Below the pieces are notes generated by a model. It saw nothing but the letters and a program-made list of their open reading frames with translations. It was not told the origin of the DNA and made no database searches. This document shows, piece after piece, positions 51,814 through 61,446 of a stretch of 64,000 nt of DNA. Position 1 is the first letter of the stretch, and every line of letters begins with the position of its first letter. Source of the stretch: Winogradskyella litoriviva. Its GTDB lineage: Bacteria; Bacteroidota; Bacteroidia; Flavobacteriales; Flavobacteriaceae. The stretch is taken from positions 248,001 through 312,000 of the forward strand of contig NZ_JABRWQ010000001.1 of the NCBI RefSeq assembly GCF_013249065.1, written 5' to 3'. A program made the translations under genes and the position numbers.

Positions 51814-54800
51814 TTGAAAGAAACCTCAAACAAATATTTAATCTCTGCGCTACTTTTAGGCTTAGCGTTTCATGGTAGTTCTATATTCTTTACTTTAGAA
51901 ACTACTTATGATGCCTTAATCCATTTGTTCTTTGCAGACCATTATGCCAATAGTTGGTTTGAACCATGGAATTATGAATGGTACACTGGTTTTACTGTTC
52001 AGAGTTATCCACCATTAGTACATCAATCCATTGGGTTACTCTCTATGATTGGTGGTTTAAAGTTTGGGATGTTTAGTGTAGCGCTTATTGCTATTGTCTT
52101 ATTTATAACAGGAACCTATCGTTTTTCCTTATTAATGACAGGTAATAAAACAGTTGCTGGTTACGCTTGTCTGTTGGCCGTATTTTCATCTTCTTTTGTA
52201 GAAACGCTTCATATTTTTGGACAACTACCTAGTATTGTTGGAGTTTCCGTGTTAATGCATGCCTTACCAGAAATTTATTTATGGTTAAAAACAGGTAAAA
52301 AATGGTACTTGGCAACCAGTTTATCTTTAATAGCAGTAACCGTTACTTCGCACCATGTGACTCCCATTTTTGGAATGGTATTTTTTATCTTCCCATTAAT
52401 AGGCATGGTAATTATGGATGTTTCGCGTGAGCAAGTAAACACCATGAAAGAAGTCACCTTCAAACTCTTTTTGAATACTTTTTTCAAGCTTTTTAAACGT
52501 ATTGTAAGCTTCGGAATGCTGTCTTTGGTATTAATTATAGGCTGTATTTTTCCGTATTGGTTAAACTCTAAAGCCAACCCAATTACGCAAGTTCCAATTC
52601 CTCATGGATCGCGTGATAATTTTCTTGAAATTACATCCTCAGGCTTGGTATTCTTTTTAATTCCTTGGGGAATTTTACTAGTATTATTACCTTATATATT
52701 TTACAGATATTACAGCAAACGTTACTTGTTTTTTGGTTTATCGGTTACAATTTGTACCATTTTAGGAACTGGAGGCACTACACCAATTCCTTTAAAAATG
52801 TTAGGCGAAACAGCTTTTAACATTTTAACCTTAGATAGATTTACACTTTGGGCTTCCATACTATCTATTCCGTTAATGGGAGAATTTGCCTATCGTTTTG
52901 TTGAAGGTGATTTAAAAGAACTCATCCAGTCTAAATTTGGTGCTGTTTACCACAGAATCATAGGTGGAATACTTGCTGGATTAATGGTGTTTATGGTAGT
53001 GTTTACCATGAGTCTTAACTATTTTAGACCATCGCAACCCCAAAAAATAAAGATGCTGCCAATTGTTAATTTCTTAAATCAAGACGATCACGATAAATGG
53101 CGATTTTTAACACTTGGTTTTGGCGACCAAATGGCTTGGTTAAGTGCACAAACTAATGCCATGACAGTTGATGGAAACTACCATTCTGCAAGACGATTAC
53201 CAGAATTAACCACAAGACCAATTGAGCGTTTAGAAAACTCAAAATTTAAAGGTGTTGCAGGTATTGGATCGCTACAGCAATTTTTAACCACTCCAGAAAA
53301 ATACAACCTTAAATATATATTTTCTAACGATAAATTTTACGACCCAATTCTCTATTTCTGTGGTTGGCAACGACTACGACAATTAGAAAACGGAATTATG
53401 GTTTGGGAACGATTAAACATTCCGCCTGTATCCTCTATTTTACCTAAAGAAGACGTTGCTAAATGGTTGAAAATACATTGGGGAATTATGCCGTTTTTAA
53501 CTGTTTTAATTGCTTTTATATTAAACATACAAATGCTTTGGGTAAACATGTTAAAAACCCGATTTAAACCTATTCCAGATTTTTTAAAGTTTCCAACTAC
53601 GTATAAAAAGTTTAATAGAAACGTATTGAGAATTACACATATTTGGTCCATAATTTTGGCTGTTGTTGTTTTTTATGGCATCTATCTATTTTACCTAAAA
53701 AACGACTCGCAACGTAGTCCAGAAAACGCCATTATTGCCTATTATGATGCTTTAGATTTTAAAGAATTTGAAAAAGCACATAGTTTAATTGACCCAGAAA
53801 GCAAGCTACCCATTGCGCAATATATGTTAGAAATATCAGTAACGGATGGACTACTGAGTAGTTATGCAAAAATGGATGCAATTGAAACTGAAATTACAAA
53901 ACATAACGACAGTACGGTTTCTGCAAAAGTGGTAACCCAATGGATAACTCCTTTAGAGAAAATTGAAAAAGTAGATTACAAAACATTATCTAAACACAAA
54001 GGAAAATGGTATTTACAACCAGACGATTTAAATAACGATTTGCCTCCAGATCAATTATATTCAGACAATGCAACTAAGTATTTTAACCAAGGACGACGAC
54101 GCATTACAACCGAAGCAACTCATCATGAAGACATTTTAAAACAGCCTGTTTTAGAAGTGGTTTCGGCTAAATTGGTACAGTATGATGGTAGCTATGCCAT
54201 AATTGGTGAAGTGCAAAATATAGATAATGTACCAGCAGATGTTATTTTAAAAGGAACACTTTATAACGACAATAATAAACAACTAGCAACCTACAATGCA
54301 AAGTATCATGTGAAGCATAAATTAATGCCAAAAGAATCGAGTAGTTTTAGGATTAATTTTGAAGGTATTGCTTGGTCTAGAACTCAAGATTCTATTCCAG
54401 ACACGTTTAATCCAGATGAATTTACACCCATTGAATTTGAAGAACAACCAACCAAATTTAACTTACAAGTAGCAGGCAATGTTTCTGGTTCTGATTTGTA
54501 CAAAAACGTGGTTTTAAGTGATATCAACATAAAGAAAGGAACCATGAATGGAAACCTATTTAACAGTGGCATCCAAGAAATAACCATACCTCAACTGCTC
54601 ATCACTTATTACGATGCCAACAAAAACATGGTTTGGGTAGACCATTTATTTGTAAAAGAAGGTGTAAGACAACAACGAAAGCAAGATTTTGAATACGCTA
54701 TATTAAAAGATGGTAAAGTGAAAATCATTAACGATAGCATGAAAAATATTTTTGTTAACGGATTACCAAATGAAGATATTGCTAACAAAATAGTACCTAA

Positions 54801-54903
54801 CAGAATAGTAAATCATACCAATGCGCAATTACAAGCTATTGAGCATCCTGATTTTAGTTATATTAAAATAGAAATTAACACGTATATAGGAAGTCCTAAT
54901 TAA
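51814..54903 (+). CDS. large GT-C-like membrane protein with periplasmic C-terminal domains
   Basis: The 1029-residue protein starts at a TTG. Its first half has about 10-12 hydrophobic helices with a first loop TLETTYDALIHLFFADHYANSWF and FTVQSYPPLVHQ, as in GT-C-fold polyprenyl-linked glycosyltransferases and the PTPS-related membrane family. A last helix near 610-630 (SIILAVVVFYGIYLFYL) leads to an external C-terminus of about 390 residues: an NTF2-like part (NAIIAYYDALDFKEFEKAHSL) and a FxLYD-like beta part (VLEVVSAKLVQYDGSYAIIG). Substrate unknown. Overlaps the next gene by 1 bp. Confidence 0.7.
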   Translation: MKETSNKYLISALLLGLAFHGSSIFFTLETTYDALIHLFFADHYANSWFEPWNYEWYTGFTVQSYPPLVHQSIGLLSMIGGLKFGMFSVALIAIVLFITGTYRFSLLMTGNKTVAGYACLLAVFSSSFVETLHIFGQLPSIVGVSVLMHALPEIYLWLKTGKKWYLATSLSLIAVTVTSHHVTPIFGMVFFIFPLIGMVIMDVSREQVNTMKEVTFKLFLNTFFKLFKRIVSFGMLSLVLIIGCIFPYWLNSKANPITQVPIPHGSRDNFLEITSSGLVFFLIPWGILLVLLPYIFYRYYSKRYLFFGLSVTICTILGTGGTTPIPLKMLGETAFNILTLDRFTLWASILSIPLMGEFAYRFVEGDLKELIQSKFGAVYHRIIGGILAGLMVFMVVFTMSLNYFRPSQPQKIKMLPIVNFLNQDDHDKWRFLTLGFGDQMAWLSAQTNAMTVDGNYHSARRLPELTTRPIERLENSKFKGVAGIGSLQQFLTTPEKYNLKYIFSNDKFYDPILYFCGWQRLRQLENGIMVWERLNIPPVSSILPKEDVAKWLKIHWGIMPFLTVLIAFILNIQMLWVNMLKTRFKPIPDFLKFPTTYKKFNRNVLRITHIWSIILAVVVFYGIYLFYLKNDSQRSPENAIIAYYDALDFKEFEKAHSLIDPESKLPIAQYMLEISVTDGLLSSYAKMDAIETEITKHNDSTVSAKVVTQWITPLEKIEKVDYKTLSKHKGKWYLQPDDLNNDLPPDQLYSDNATKYFNQGRRRITTEATHHEDILKQPVLEVVSAKLVQYDGSYAIIGEVQNIDNVPADVILKGTLYNDNNKQLATYNAKYHVKHKLMPKESSSFRINFEGIAWSRTQDSIPDTFNPDEFTPIEFEEQPTKFNLQVAGNVSGSDLYKNVVLSDINIKKGTMNGNLFNSGIQEITIPQLLITYYDANKNMVWVDHLFVKEGVRQQRKQDFEYAILKDGKVKIINDSMKNIFVNGLPNEDIANKIVPNRIVNHTNAQLQAIEHPDFSYIKIEINTYIGSPN

Positions 54904-56120
54904 TGCAACTGAAACGCACATATTTGTTTATTTTAGGTTTGATGTTATTATCATCATTTGCTGTTATACAACAAAATGAAACAGGTAATAAAATTGAATT
55001 ACTAACCGCACAAACTGAGTTTGAAGTTGGCACTAACATCATATTAAAATTTTCAATTTCTGAAGTAGAACAACCCTTACTGTATTGCTCTAATAGTTAT
55101 GGCTCAACAGTAATTTCCTCAACTTTAAAAAATAATACATTAGAGTTTTATATTCCTGAAAACATTACTAAAAAAATAGGTGTCGTAAATTGGAAATTGT
55201 TGAATGAAACCAATCCGCTTTCAGGTCAATTTAACATCAATCCAAAAGCAGAAGTAGCGACGTTAGAAACCTATATTGGTCCACCAAGTATTGAAGCTGG
55301 AGGAACAGATTACACGATGTTAGTGGTAATACCCACAGACTCATTAGACAATCCTGTACCCACCAATACATTGGTAAAAGCAAAACATCAATTTTTAGAT
55401 TCAGAAGAAACAAATGATATCTACACGAAGAATTTAATTTCGTGGAGAAATATGTATTCTAAAAAAGAAAGTGGACGCATGCTAGTCTCTTCAGAAAGTA
55501 TTGGTATCAATTCTAAAGAATTTACCATTAACGTCATGCCAGCAATCCCAACAAATTTTAAAATAGCTGCAACTAGACCACATAACTATGCAGATGGAAA
55601 TCAGATAACCACATTTACTACCACAATTATAAAAGACAAACAAAATAATGTCATTAGCGATGGTACTTTTGTCACATTTTTTATAACCAATTCTGAAGGC
55701 AATATTTTAAAAACCACAGGTACAACGATTGATGGTATTGCCACATCAAAAATAATTCATCCAGATTACGAAGATAGCTGGAGCATTAAAGCGTACATAG
55801 ATGGAATGTCTGAAAGCAATAATATTTCGCTTAATTACAAACAAGTAATTAAAGATTTTGATGTTGAATTTTTAGACCAAAACAGAACCATAACCGTTGG
55901 ACCATTACATAGTTTTATGCAACAAATGATTCCTGATGGACTGCATGTAAAATTACATATTTTTAAAAACGAAAAACACATTAACACCATAACTAAAACA
56001 TCATTTAATGGTTATGTGAATTTTAAATTAAAACCAGCTATTTATAACAATGACACCTACAATTTTAGCATTGAAACAGCAGGTTTATTAAAAGAATTTA
56101 AATCAAAAGAACTATGGTAG
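54903..56120 (+). CDS. secreted Ig-like repeat protein
   Basis: The 405-residue protein has an N-terminal hydrophobic leader (YLFILGLMLLSSFAVI) and is otherwise beta-rich, with invasin/big-1-like segments such as TRPHNYADGNQITTFTTTIIKDKQNN and GTFVTFFITNSEGNILKTTGT. No catalytic motif. It is translationally coupled on both sides (TAATG at its start; a 7-bp overlap at its end). It is probably a periplasmic partner of the flanking membrane protein and glycoside hydrolase (inference). Confidence 0.65.
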   Translation: MQLKRTYLFILGLMLLSSFAVIQQNETGNKIELLTAQTEFEVGTNIILKFSISEVEQPLLYCSNSYGSTVISSTLKNNTLEFYIPENITKKIGVVNWKLLNETNPLSGQFNINPKAEVATLETYIGPPSIEAGGTDYTMLVVIPTDSLDNPVPTNTLVKAKHQFLDSEETNDIYTKNLISWRNMYSKKESGRMLVSSESIGINSKEFTINVMPAIPTNFKIAATRPHNYADGNQITTFTTTIIKDKQNNVISDGTFVTFFITNSEGNILKTTGTTIDGIATSKIIHPDYEDSWSIKAYIDGMSESNNISLNYKQVIKDFDVEFLDQNRTITVGPLHSFMQQMIPDGLHVKLHIFKNEKHINTITKTSFNGYVNFKLKPAIYNNDTYNFSIETAGLLKEFKSKELW

Positions 56121-57628
56121 GTCTTAATAAAAACATATTACGTACCATATTAATTGCCTCATACATTATGATTGTAGCCCTAATCATTTCTGGTGTAAGC
56201 GCATTATTTAGTTATCTAAATACAGGTGCAGACCGAAGCACCATGTTGCACACAGAAATACAGAAAGTAGAACAATATTTACCAAAAGTTAATTGGAAAC
56301 CTTTAAAAAACGAAGGTCGACCAATGGACAACCAAACCTTAAACGCTTTACAAAGCAATTATTTAGATGCTTGGTACGTAAAACAAATAGCCTATAAAAC
56401 TAATAAACCAGCTGGTATTAAAGATTACTACACAGATAGCGCTAGAGAAAATTTATACCATTTTATTGAATTAAACAAAGCCGAAGACATTACTATTGAA
56501 GCGACCACACTAAGACACAATCCTACTTTAGAATTTTTTAGCGAAGATGGGCAAATGGCTGTGATTACAGACCGAAATGTTATAGAATACAAACGTGTTT
56601 TTAAAGCTGAAAAATTAGTTTTAGAAACTACGGAAACCTCTAACTACAAAATGGTATTTTTATTAGAAGATGGGTTTTGGCGCATTAGGCATATGGTTAA
56701 AGAAAGTGGAGATAATTACGAAAACAATTCTAAACCTATTTCGGTTGATAGCCTTAATATTAAAGGGATTAACTATTACCCACAAACTAACCCTTGGAAT
56801 ATGTTTGGCGACGAATTTTCTGTAGATACCATTTCTAAAGACTTTAAAATCATAAAAGATGCTGGTTTAAACTCCGTACGCTTATTTGTCCAATATGAAG
56901 ACTTTGGTAAAGAACATGTCAACCCTAAAAAACTAGAAAAACTTAAACAGACTTTAGATATCGCAGATACTTATAATTTAAAAGTAGTTTTAACTTTATT
57001 TGATTTTTATGGCGATTATTCAGTAATGAGTTGGACGTTAAACCAACGTCACGCAGAAACCATAGTTAGAACCGTAAAAGACCACAACGCATTGTTAGCT
57101 TGGGATATTAAAAACGAACCGAATTTAGATTTTGAATCTAGACAAAAAGCCGTTGTGATTGCTTGGTTAGATAATATGATAGATTTGGTAAAATCGGTAG
57201 ACAATGTGCATCCTGTTACCATAGGTTGGTCTAACACACAAAGTGCTTCGATTTTAAAAGATAAAGTAGATTTTGTATCGTTTCATTATTATGAAGATTT
57301 AGACGATTTAGACAAAGCCATAAAAACCATGAAAATTGAAATACCAAATAAACCTTTAGTTCTTCAGGAGTTTGGATTGTCTTCTTACTCTGGTTTTTGG
57401 AAACCTTTTGGCTCATCTGATGAAGACCAAGCTAATTACCACAAAAAAATCCAAGAACAAATTGCAGCTAATAATTTACAATTTATGTCTTGGACCTTAT
57501 ATGATTTTACTGATGTACCAACTGATGTTGTAGGCAGTCGTCCTTGGCGTCGTAATACTCAAAAACATTTTGGATTTATTGATAAAAATGGAGTAAAAAA
57601 GGCGTCGTTTAAGTACATTTCTAATTAA
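56114..57628 (+). CDS. membrane-anchored clan-A glycoside hydrolase (GH5-like)
   Basis: This 504-residue protein has an N-terminal anchor helix (TILIASYIMIVALIISGVSALF), an NTF2-like segment at about 70-215, and a TIM-barrel catalytic domain from about 222. The barrel shows GINYYPQTNPWNMFG, SVRLFVQYEDF, acid/base E335 in AWDIKNEPN, HYYEDL and nucleophile E419 in VLQEFGLSS. It therefore looks active. A hydrolase fixed at the inner membrane inside a glycan-assembly cluster suggests trimming of the nascent polymer, as PelA, AlgL or BcsZ do in other systems (inference). Confidence 0.8.
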   Translation: MVGLNKNILRTILIASYIMIVALIISGVSALFSYLNTGADRSTMLHTEIQKVEQYLPKVNWKPLKNEGRPMDNQTLNALQSNYLDAWYVKQIAYKTNKPAGIKDYYTDSARENLYHFIELNKAEDITIEATTLRHNPTLEFFSEDGQMAVITDRNVIEYKRVFKAEKLVLETTETSNYKMVFLLEDGFWRIRHMVKESGDNYENNSKPISVDSLNIKGINYYPQTNPWNMFGDEFSVDTISKDFKIIKDAGLNSVRLFVQYEDFGKEHVNPKKLEKLKQTLDIADTYNLKVVLTLFDFYGDYSVMSWTLNQRHAETIVRTVKDHNALLAWDIKNEPNLDFESRQKAVVIAWLDNMIDLVKSVDNVHPVTIGWSNTQSASILKDKVDFVSFHYYEDLDDLDKAIKTMKIEIPNKPLVLQEFGLSSYSGFWKPFGSSDEDQANYHKKIQEQIAANNLQFMSWTLYDFTDVPTDVVGSRPWRRNTQKHFGFIDKNGVKKASFKYISN

Positions 57629-57662
57629 TGTATTTATAGCGTTAACATTTAATTAGCTATAT

Positions 57663-58105
57663 AGAACGCAGTGAAGAATCTTTCTTATTTCTGCCTAACC
57701 TTATTTCCGAAAGATTCTCCAGGTCTGCACTCTTATTAATTAAAATTTCAGGTATTTTATTTCGTTGTAACTAATATCATTCTTTAGATTAGAATGGGTA
57801 ATTTCTATGTTGTTTTTAAATCAATTTGTTATTTAGAACACAGCGAAGAATCTTTCTTATTTCTGCCTAACCTTATTTCCAAAAGATTCTCCTACTCTGC
57901 ATTCTTATTAATTAAAATTTCAGGTATTTAATTTCGTTGTAACTAGTATCATTCTTTAGTATTAGAATGGGTAATTTTAGCTTTATATTATTTTGTTATT
58001 AAATCAATTTGTTAATTAGAACGCAGTGAAGAACCTTTCTTTAATAACCTAATCAAATCTCAAAAGATTCTTCTGTTCTGCATTCATTAAAAATTAGAAG
58101 TTAGG
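57663..58105. repeat. three tandem MITE-like repeats in a 611-bp gap
   Basis: Units begin AGAACGCAGTGAAGAATCTT (or close) at 57663, 57835 and 58018, giving periods of 172 and 183 bp; the third is degenerate after about 85 bp. Units 1 and 2 contain GAATCTTTC with GAAAGATTC (57676-57684 and 57709-57717 in unit 1) or a near copy, and a shared block (TTAATTAAAATTTCAGGTAT). The hairpin form and position between convergent genes fit intergenic repeat elements. No reading frame is seen. Confidence 0.75.
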
Positions 58106-58167
58106 GGATTCTAATTTATAGTAGGTGTTGTAATTAATTTGGGGCAAAAAGGGTAATTTCGATTATA

Positions 58168-58223
58168 TAGCTAAACAGTAGTGTAGGTTCAATCTGAGTA
58201 GGCAGATTACTACCGTTTAGCTA
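58168..58223. terminator. long hairpin between convergent GH and GT4 genes
   Basis: Arms TAGCTAAACAGTAGT and ACTACCGTTTAGCTA pair at 14 of 15 positions around an internal mini-stem (AATCT / AGATT). A T run follows on the plus strand. It ends the GT-C/Ig/GH operon and may also stop the GT4 transcript. Confidence 0.7.
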
Positions 58224-58239
58224 AGTTTTTTTTTAACTA

Positions 58240-59445
58240 TTATGCTGTAATTACAGCAGAATGATTTGTTTTTTTCTCTAATATATTTTGAAATTCTTCT
58301 AAGTACATATCTGCAATCTGAGACATTGGGTGTGCCGTTGCAGCTTTGTAATTAGTTCTTGCAAGCTCTAATCTGTACTTCTCATTGGTAACAATCGCCT
58401 CTATGGCATTAGCTAAACTTTCTACACTAGTTGGCTCAAAAAATTCGCCTCTATAGCCTTCGTCTTGTACTAATAAAGCTAAATCTCCTAGGTCTGGCAT
58501 CACTACAGCTTTACCATAACTTCCTGCTTGGTGTAAAACTCCCGAACTACCTGTTGTAGAGGTATATGGAAATACAACTGCAGCACTTTCATTAAATAAA
58601 GTTGGTACCTCATGCTCTTCAACATAACCAGTAAATCTTACGTTTGGCACATGTTTATAATCTTCTTGTACCTTAGCCAAATATCCTGGTACATTTGGGT
58701 TATCTGTACCTGCAATTACAACTTCTAATTCTAAGTTTGTTCTTTCTCTAACAAGTTCTACTGCCTCAATCATTCCTTCTACTTTTTTGTAAGTTCCAAA
58801 CTTTCCGAAAGTCATAATTTGCAATGGTCCTGCTGGTAATGTATAATCTGGTTCTTCAGGGATTTCAAATGTGCCATGAGGAATTAATTTTACATTAGGT
58901 TTTAGATACTTGAATTCTAAAATGTCAACATATTTTTGCATGGTTACAGCAACAACATCTGCTTTTAAAATTAACTTTGTTAAGGATGTACCTATAAATC
59001 CGTAGATTTTCTGCATTAACTTGTTTGATGTAAAACCTGCGCTTCCTAAATCAACTTCTTCAAGAATATTATGTAATAAAACGATATTAGGAATCTTCTT
59101 TAATTTACAAACCAATGGCAACATTAATCCTAAAGCAGCTGCAATTTTCTTGTCGCCAAACTTCATAAATTGTAAGTTGAATAATACGGCATCTGGTTGC
59201 GTGTTATTGATGGCTTTAGTTACAGAAAAAATGTTTTTATAACTATTAAAAGACCAACACTCTTTTACAGTAATCTTACATCCTGCTTCTGTGAAAGAAA
59301 TGTCTTTTGCACCTTCCGTTTTGTCAGTTAATAATATAAGTTCTGTTACTTCTTCTTTTTGTCTAAATTGTTTTACCAAATGATAAGCATACTCATTTAA
59401 AGTGACTTTACTTGGTGGATATGCTGTTACTATTGCAAGTTTCAT
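58240..59445 (-). CDS. GT4-family glycosyltransferase
   Basis: The 401-residue GT-B enzyme has the two-lobed layout: N-terminal KLAIVTAYPPSKVTLNEYAYHL and the C-terminal lobe with ITFGKFGTYKKVEGMIEAVEL and FPYTSTTGSSGVLHQAGSYGKAVVMPD. It transfers an activated sugar in the cytoplasm. It has its own upstream region containing element copy B and is separated from the flippase gene by a terminator. PelF-like function is possible but not shown by sequence alone. Confidence 0.87.
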   Translation of the reverse strand: MKLAIVTAYPPSKVTLNEYAYHLVKQFRQKEEVTELILLTDKTEGAKDISFTEAGCKITVKECWSFNSYKNIFSVTKAINNTQPDAVLFNLQFMKFGDKKIAAALGLMLPLVCKLKKIPNIVLLHNILEEVDLGSAGFTSNKLMQKIYGFIGTSLTKLILKADVVAVTMQKYVDILEFKYLKPNVKLIPHGTFEIPEEPDYTLPAGPLQIMTFGKFGTYKKVEGMIEAVELVRERTNLELEVVIAGTDNPNVPGYLAKVQEDYKHVPNVRFTGYVEEHEVPTLFNESAAVVFPYTSTTGSSGVLHQAGSYGKAVVMPDLGDLALLVQDEGYRGEFFEPTSVESLANAIEAIVTNEKYRLELARTNYKAATAHPMSQIADMYLEEFQNILEKKTNHSAVITA

Positions 59446-59517
59446 AATCTTAATTTTTTTTATGTTCTAATTAATTACACTGCAAATTTGGGCTTTTATT
59501 TCGCTGATTTTTGAGAC

Positions 59518-59551
59518 TTTCGATGGGACGACTTTTAGTGTAGACGAATGG
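59518..59551. promoter_or_regulatory. conserved bipartite element, copy B, upstream of GT4
   Basis: TTTCGATGG (59518-59526) and GTGTAGACGAATG (59538-59550) lie with starts 20 bp apart, exactly as in copy C (61447 and 61467). The 17-mer TTAGTGTAGACGAATGG at 59535-59551 is identical to copy A. About 75-105 bp before the GT4 start on the minus strand. The rest of the 369-bp gap 59446-59814 holds only a terminator. Confidence 0.55.
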
Positions 59552-59732
59552 AATTAATCCTTAGATTAAGCTTTTTGAAGTTTGGTTAATACAGCTTTAT
59601 AAATGACTAACATTCTGAAATGCAGATGATTTATTAGTACAAAATGATTTGCATATTTTGATACTTCAGATTGTTTATTGGATATTACATTCAATAAAAT
59701 AATACTCAATACCATTCAAACTGTTTTTAAAC

Positions 59733-59775
59733 AAAAAATCTCAGCAATTAACAGTATTAATTGCTGAGATTTTTT
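59733..59775 (-). terminator. terminator of the flippase/STAS operon
   Basis: A long stem, AAAAAATCTCAGCAATTA with its complement, around a short loop, with T run on the minus strand. It lies 40 bp after the flippase stop and separates it from the GT4 gene. Confidence 0.85.
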
Positions 59776-59814
59776 GCTTGTTTCTAGTAAAACAAGATTA
59801 TAATGAATTAATTT

Positions 59815-61056
59815 TTACTTCTTTTTAGAATCCATTACAAAGAATGCTAATTGAATAACTAACAATAAAAGCATTGCTATAATTTGCATGTGTACAACTT
59901 GCTCTAAACTATCATGAAAAAAGATAACCAACACCATTTGAAGCATACCAAAGACACCAGAAATAATAACTGGCACGTATTTATCTAAAGACAAATAGTA
60001 ATAGGCGAAGATGTTAGAAATAGCAAACATCGATGTGGCAATAGCGTACTTCCATAATAGAGGTGCCATTGCAATATATTGTTCTCCGAAAAGGATATTA
60101 ATAATCAATTCTGGGAAAAGTAAACATGTAATTACAATCAGTGCAGAAATAGCTCCAATATAACCAACATACTTAAAAAGTACAGAAGCGGTTTCTTTAC
60201 CTTCTTTTTTTAATTCTACTACAGCTGGTAGTAGTAGCATTACAAACATCCAAGCAATGAAATATACTATTCTACCAATTAGTGCTAAAGAGGCATACAA
60301 ACCTGCTTCATAAGATTCAAAATAGTGTTTTACTAATAATATATCACTGTTGTTTATAATGATTTGAGTAAGCTCATAAAACGCTGTAAGTAAAAAGAAA
60401 TTTTTAATCTGTTTGCTATACTTAGCATCTAAAGCTACTGGTTTTTTAAAACTGATTTGTTTCATCTTAAAAGGAAACAAGCCAAATACAAACGATAGTA
60501 AAATCCCAATGGCAATAACTGCCGAAGACTGAATATTAAATAAAAGTATTAAACCAAGAGTAATTACCAAACGACTTAACATTTCTGCCTGATAAGTAAT
60601 TGATAAAGATTTAAAAGCTTTTTTACCTTGAAAAGCTCCTCTATTTACACTCATTAAAAAGTAAAGTGGCACTCCACAACCAAAAATGATAAACATGGTT
60701 GAAGTGGATGTATTAAATATGGTCTGTAATTGCGAAGCAAATACAATAATTAAAATCCCTAAACCTATACCAACCACAACTGCCTGTTGATAAACTTTGG
60801 CTATGAAATTCTTAAACAATTCATTTTCAAATAAAACTGAAAATTTTGCGGTTACCAACTGAAACGTCATAGCAACAAAAGAGAGTACTAATAGAAACGT
60901 AATTAATACTGCTGCATCAGCAAAAGCCGTTGGCCCTAAAAGGCGACCTAAGATTAGGTTGTACAAATAGTTGCCTCCGTTTACAGCCAACACGCTGACC
61001 ATAAATAATTGTTCTGGCGTTAACTTTCTAGATTTAATTGCTGTTAATAATTGCAT
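59815..61056 (-). CDS. polysaccharide flippase (MOP superfamily, Wzx/PelG-like)
   Basis: This 413-residue integral membrane protein has about 12 hydrophobic helices and the flippase pattern: LFMVSVLAVNGGNYLYNLILGRLLGP at the N-terminus, FFLLTAFYELTQIIINNSDILLVKHYF, and AGLYASLALIGRIVYFIAW. It should move lipid-linked glycan across the inner membrane. It follows the STAS-like gene by 31 bp on the same strand, so the two are probably co-transcribed. Confidence 0.87.
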   Translation of the reverse strand: MQLLTAIKSRKLTPEQLFMVSVLAVNGGNYLYNLILGRLLGPTAFADAAVLITFLLVLSFVAMTFQLVTAKFSVLFENELFKNFIAKVYQQAVVVGIGLGILIIVFASQLQTIFNTSTSTMFIIFGCGVPLYFLMSVNRGAFQGKKAFKSLSITYQAEMLSRLVITLGLILLFNIQSSAVIAIGILLSFVFGLFPFKMKQISFKKPVALDAKYSKQIKNFFLLTAFYELTQIIINNSDILLVKHYFESYEAGLYASLALIGRIVYFIAWMFVMLLLPAVVELKKEGKETASVLFKYVGYIGAISALIVITCLLFPELIINILFGEQYIAMAPLLWKYAIATSMFAISNIFAYYYLSLDKYVPVIISGVFGMLQMVLVIFFHDSLEQVVHMQIIAMLLLLVIQLAFFVMDSKKK

Positions 61057-61087
61057 GATGTGTTGATTTTAATTTAATGATTCCGTT

Positions 61088-61369
61088 TTATGCGGCAATT
61101 TTGATACTTCTAATGCTTTCTAAAATATGTTGAGACACACGTCCTATGACTAAAAAACCTCTTTCAAAATTTCTGGCATTATTATATAAGACTCTAATGG
61201 CATTGATTCCAGCTTCATCGATGTCGATTAGGTTTTCGATATCAATTGTAAGGTCGTCTGATTCTTCTAAAATGTTTTCAAAAAATGTTTGAAAGTATTG
61301 TGCTGATTCAGAATTTAGTGTTCCTGATACAGAATATAAACCGTGATTTTTTTTAATTGTAAGTGTCAT
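61088..61369 (-). CDS. second STAS-like protein lacking the phosphorylatable serine
   Basis: The 93-residue protein from ATG 61369 (MTLTIKKNHGLYSVSG) is a single STAS-like domain. A longer frame from a TTG at 61387 is rejected because the ATG start aligns residue-for-residue with the STAS-like protein at 47209-47538. The switch motif reads D51-E52-A53-G54 in place of DSSG, so no Ser is available. It is the first gene of the flippase operon, next to element copy C. A regulatory or scaffolding role in polymer export is inferred. Confidence 0.78.
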   Translation of the reverse strand: MTLTIKKNHGLYSVSGTLNSESAQYFQTFFENILEESDDLTIDIENLIDIDEAGINAIRVLYNNARNFERGFLVIGRVSQHILESIRSIKIAA

Positions 61370-61446
61370 AATTTTGTTATTTTTCAATGGATAAATGTTT
61401 TAATCTGACACAAATATCTCGAGTATTTCCATGTAATTGCGTTCTA

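Noticed and set aside
57663..58105. CRISPR array
   Set aside because: Units are about 175 bp with diverged copies and no short identical repeats or unique spacers, and no cas genes are near.
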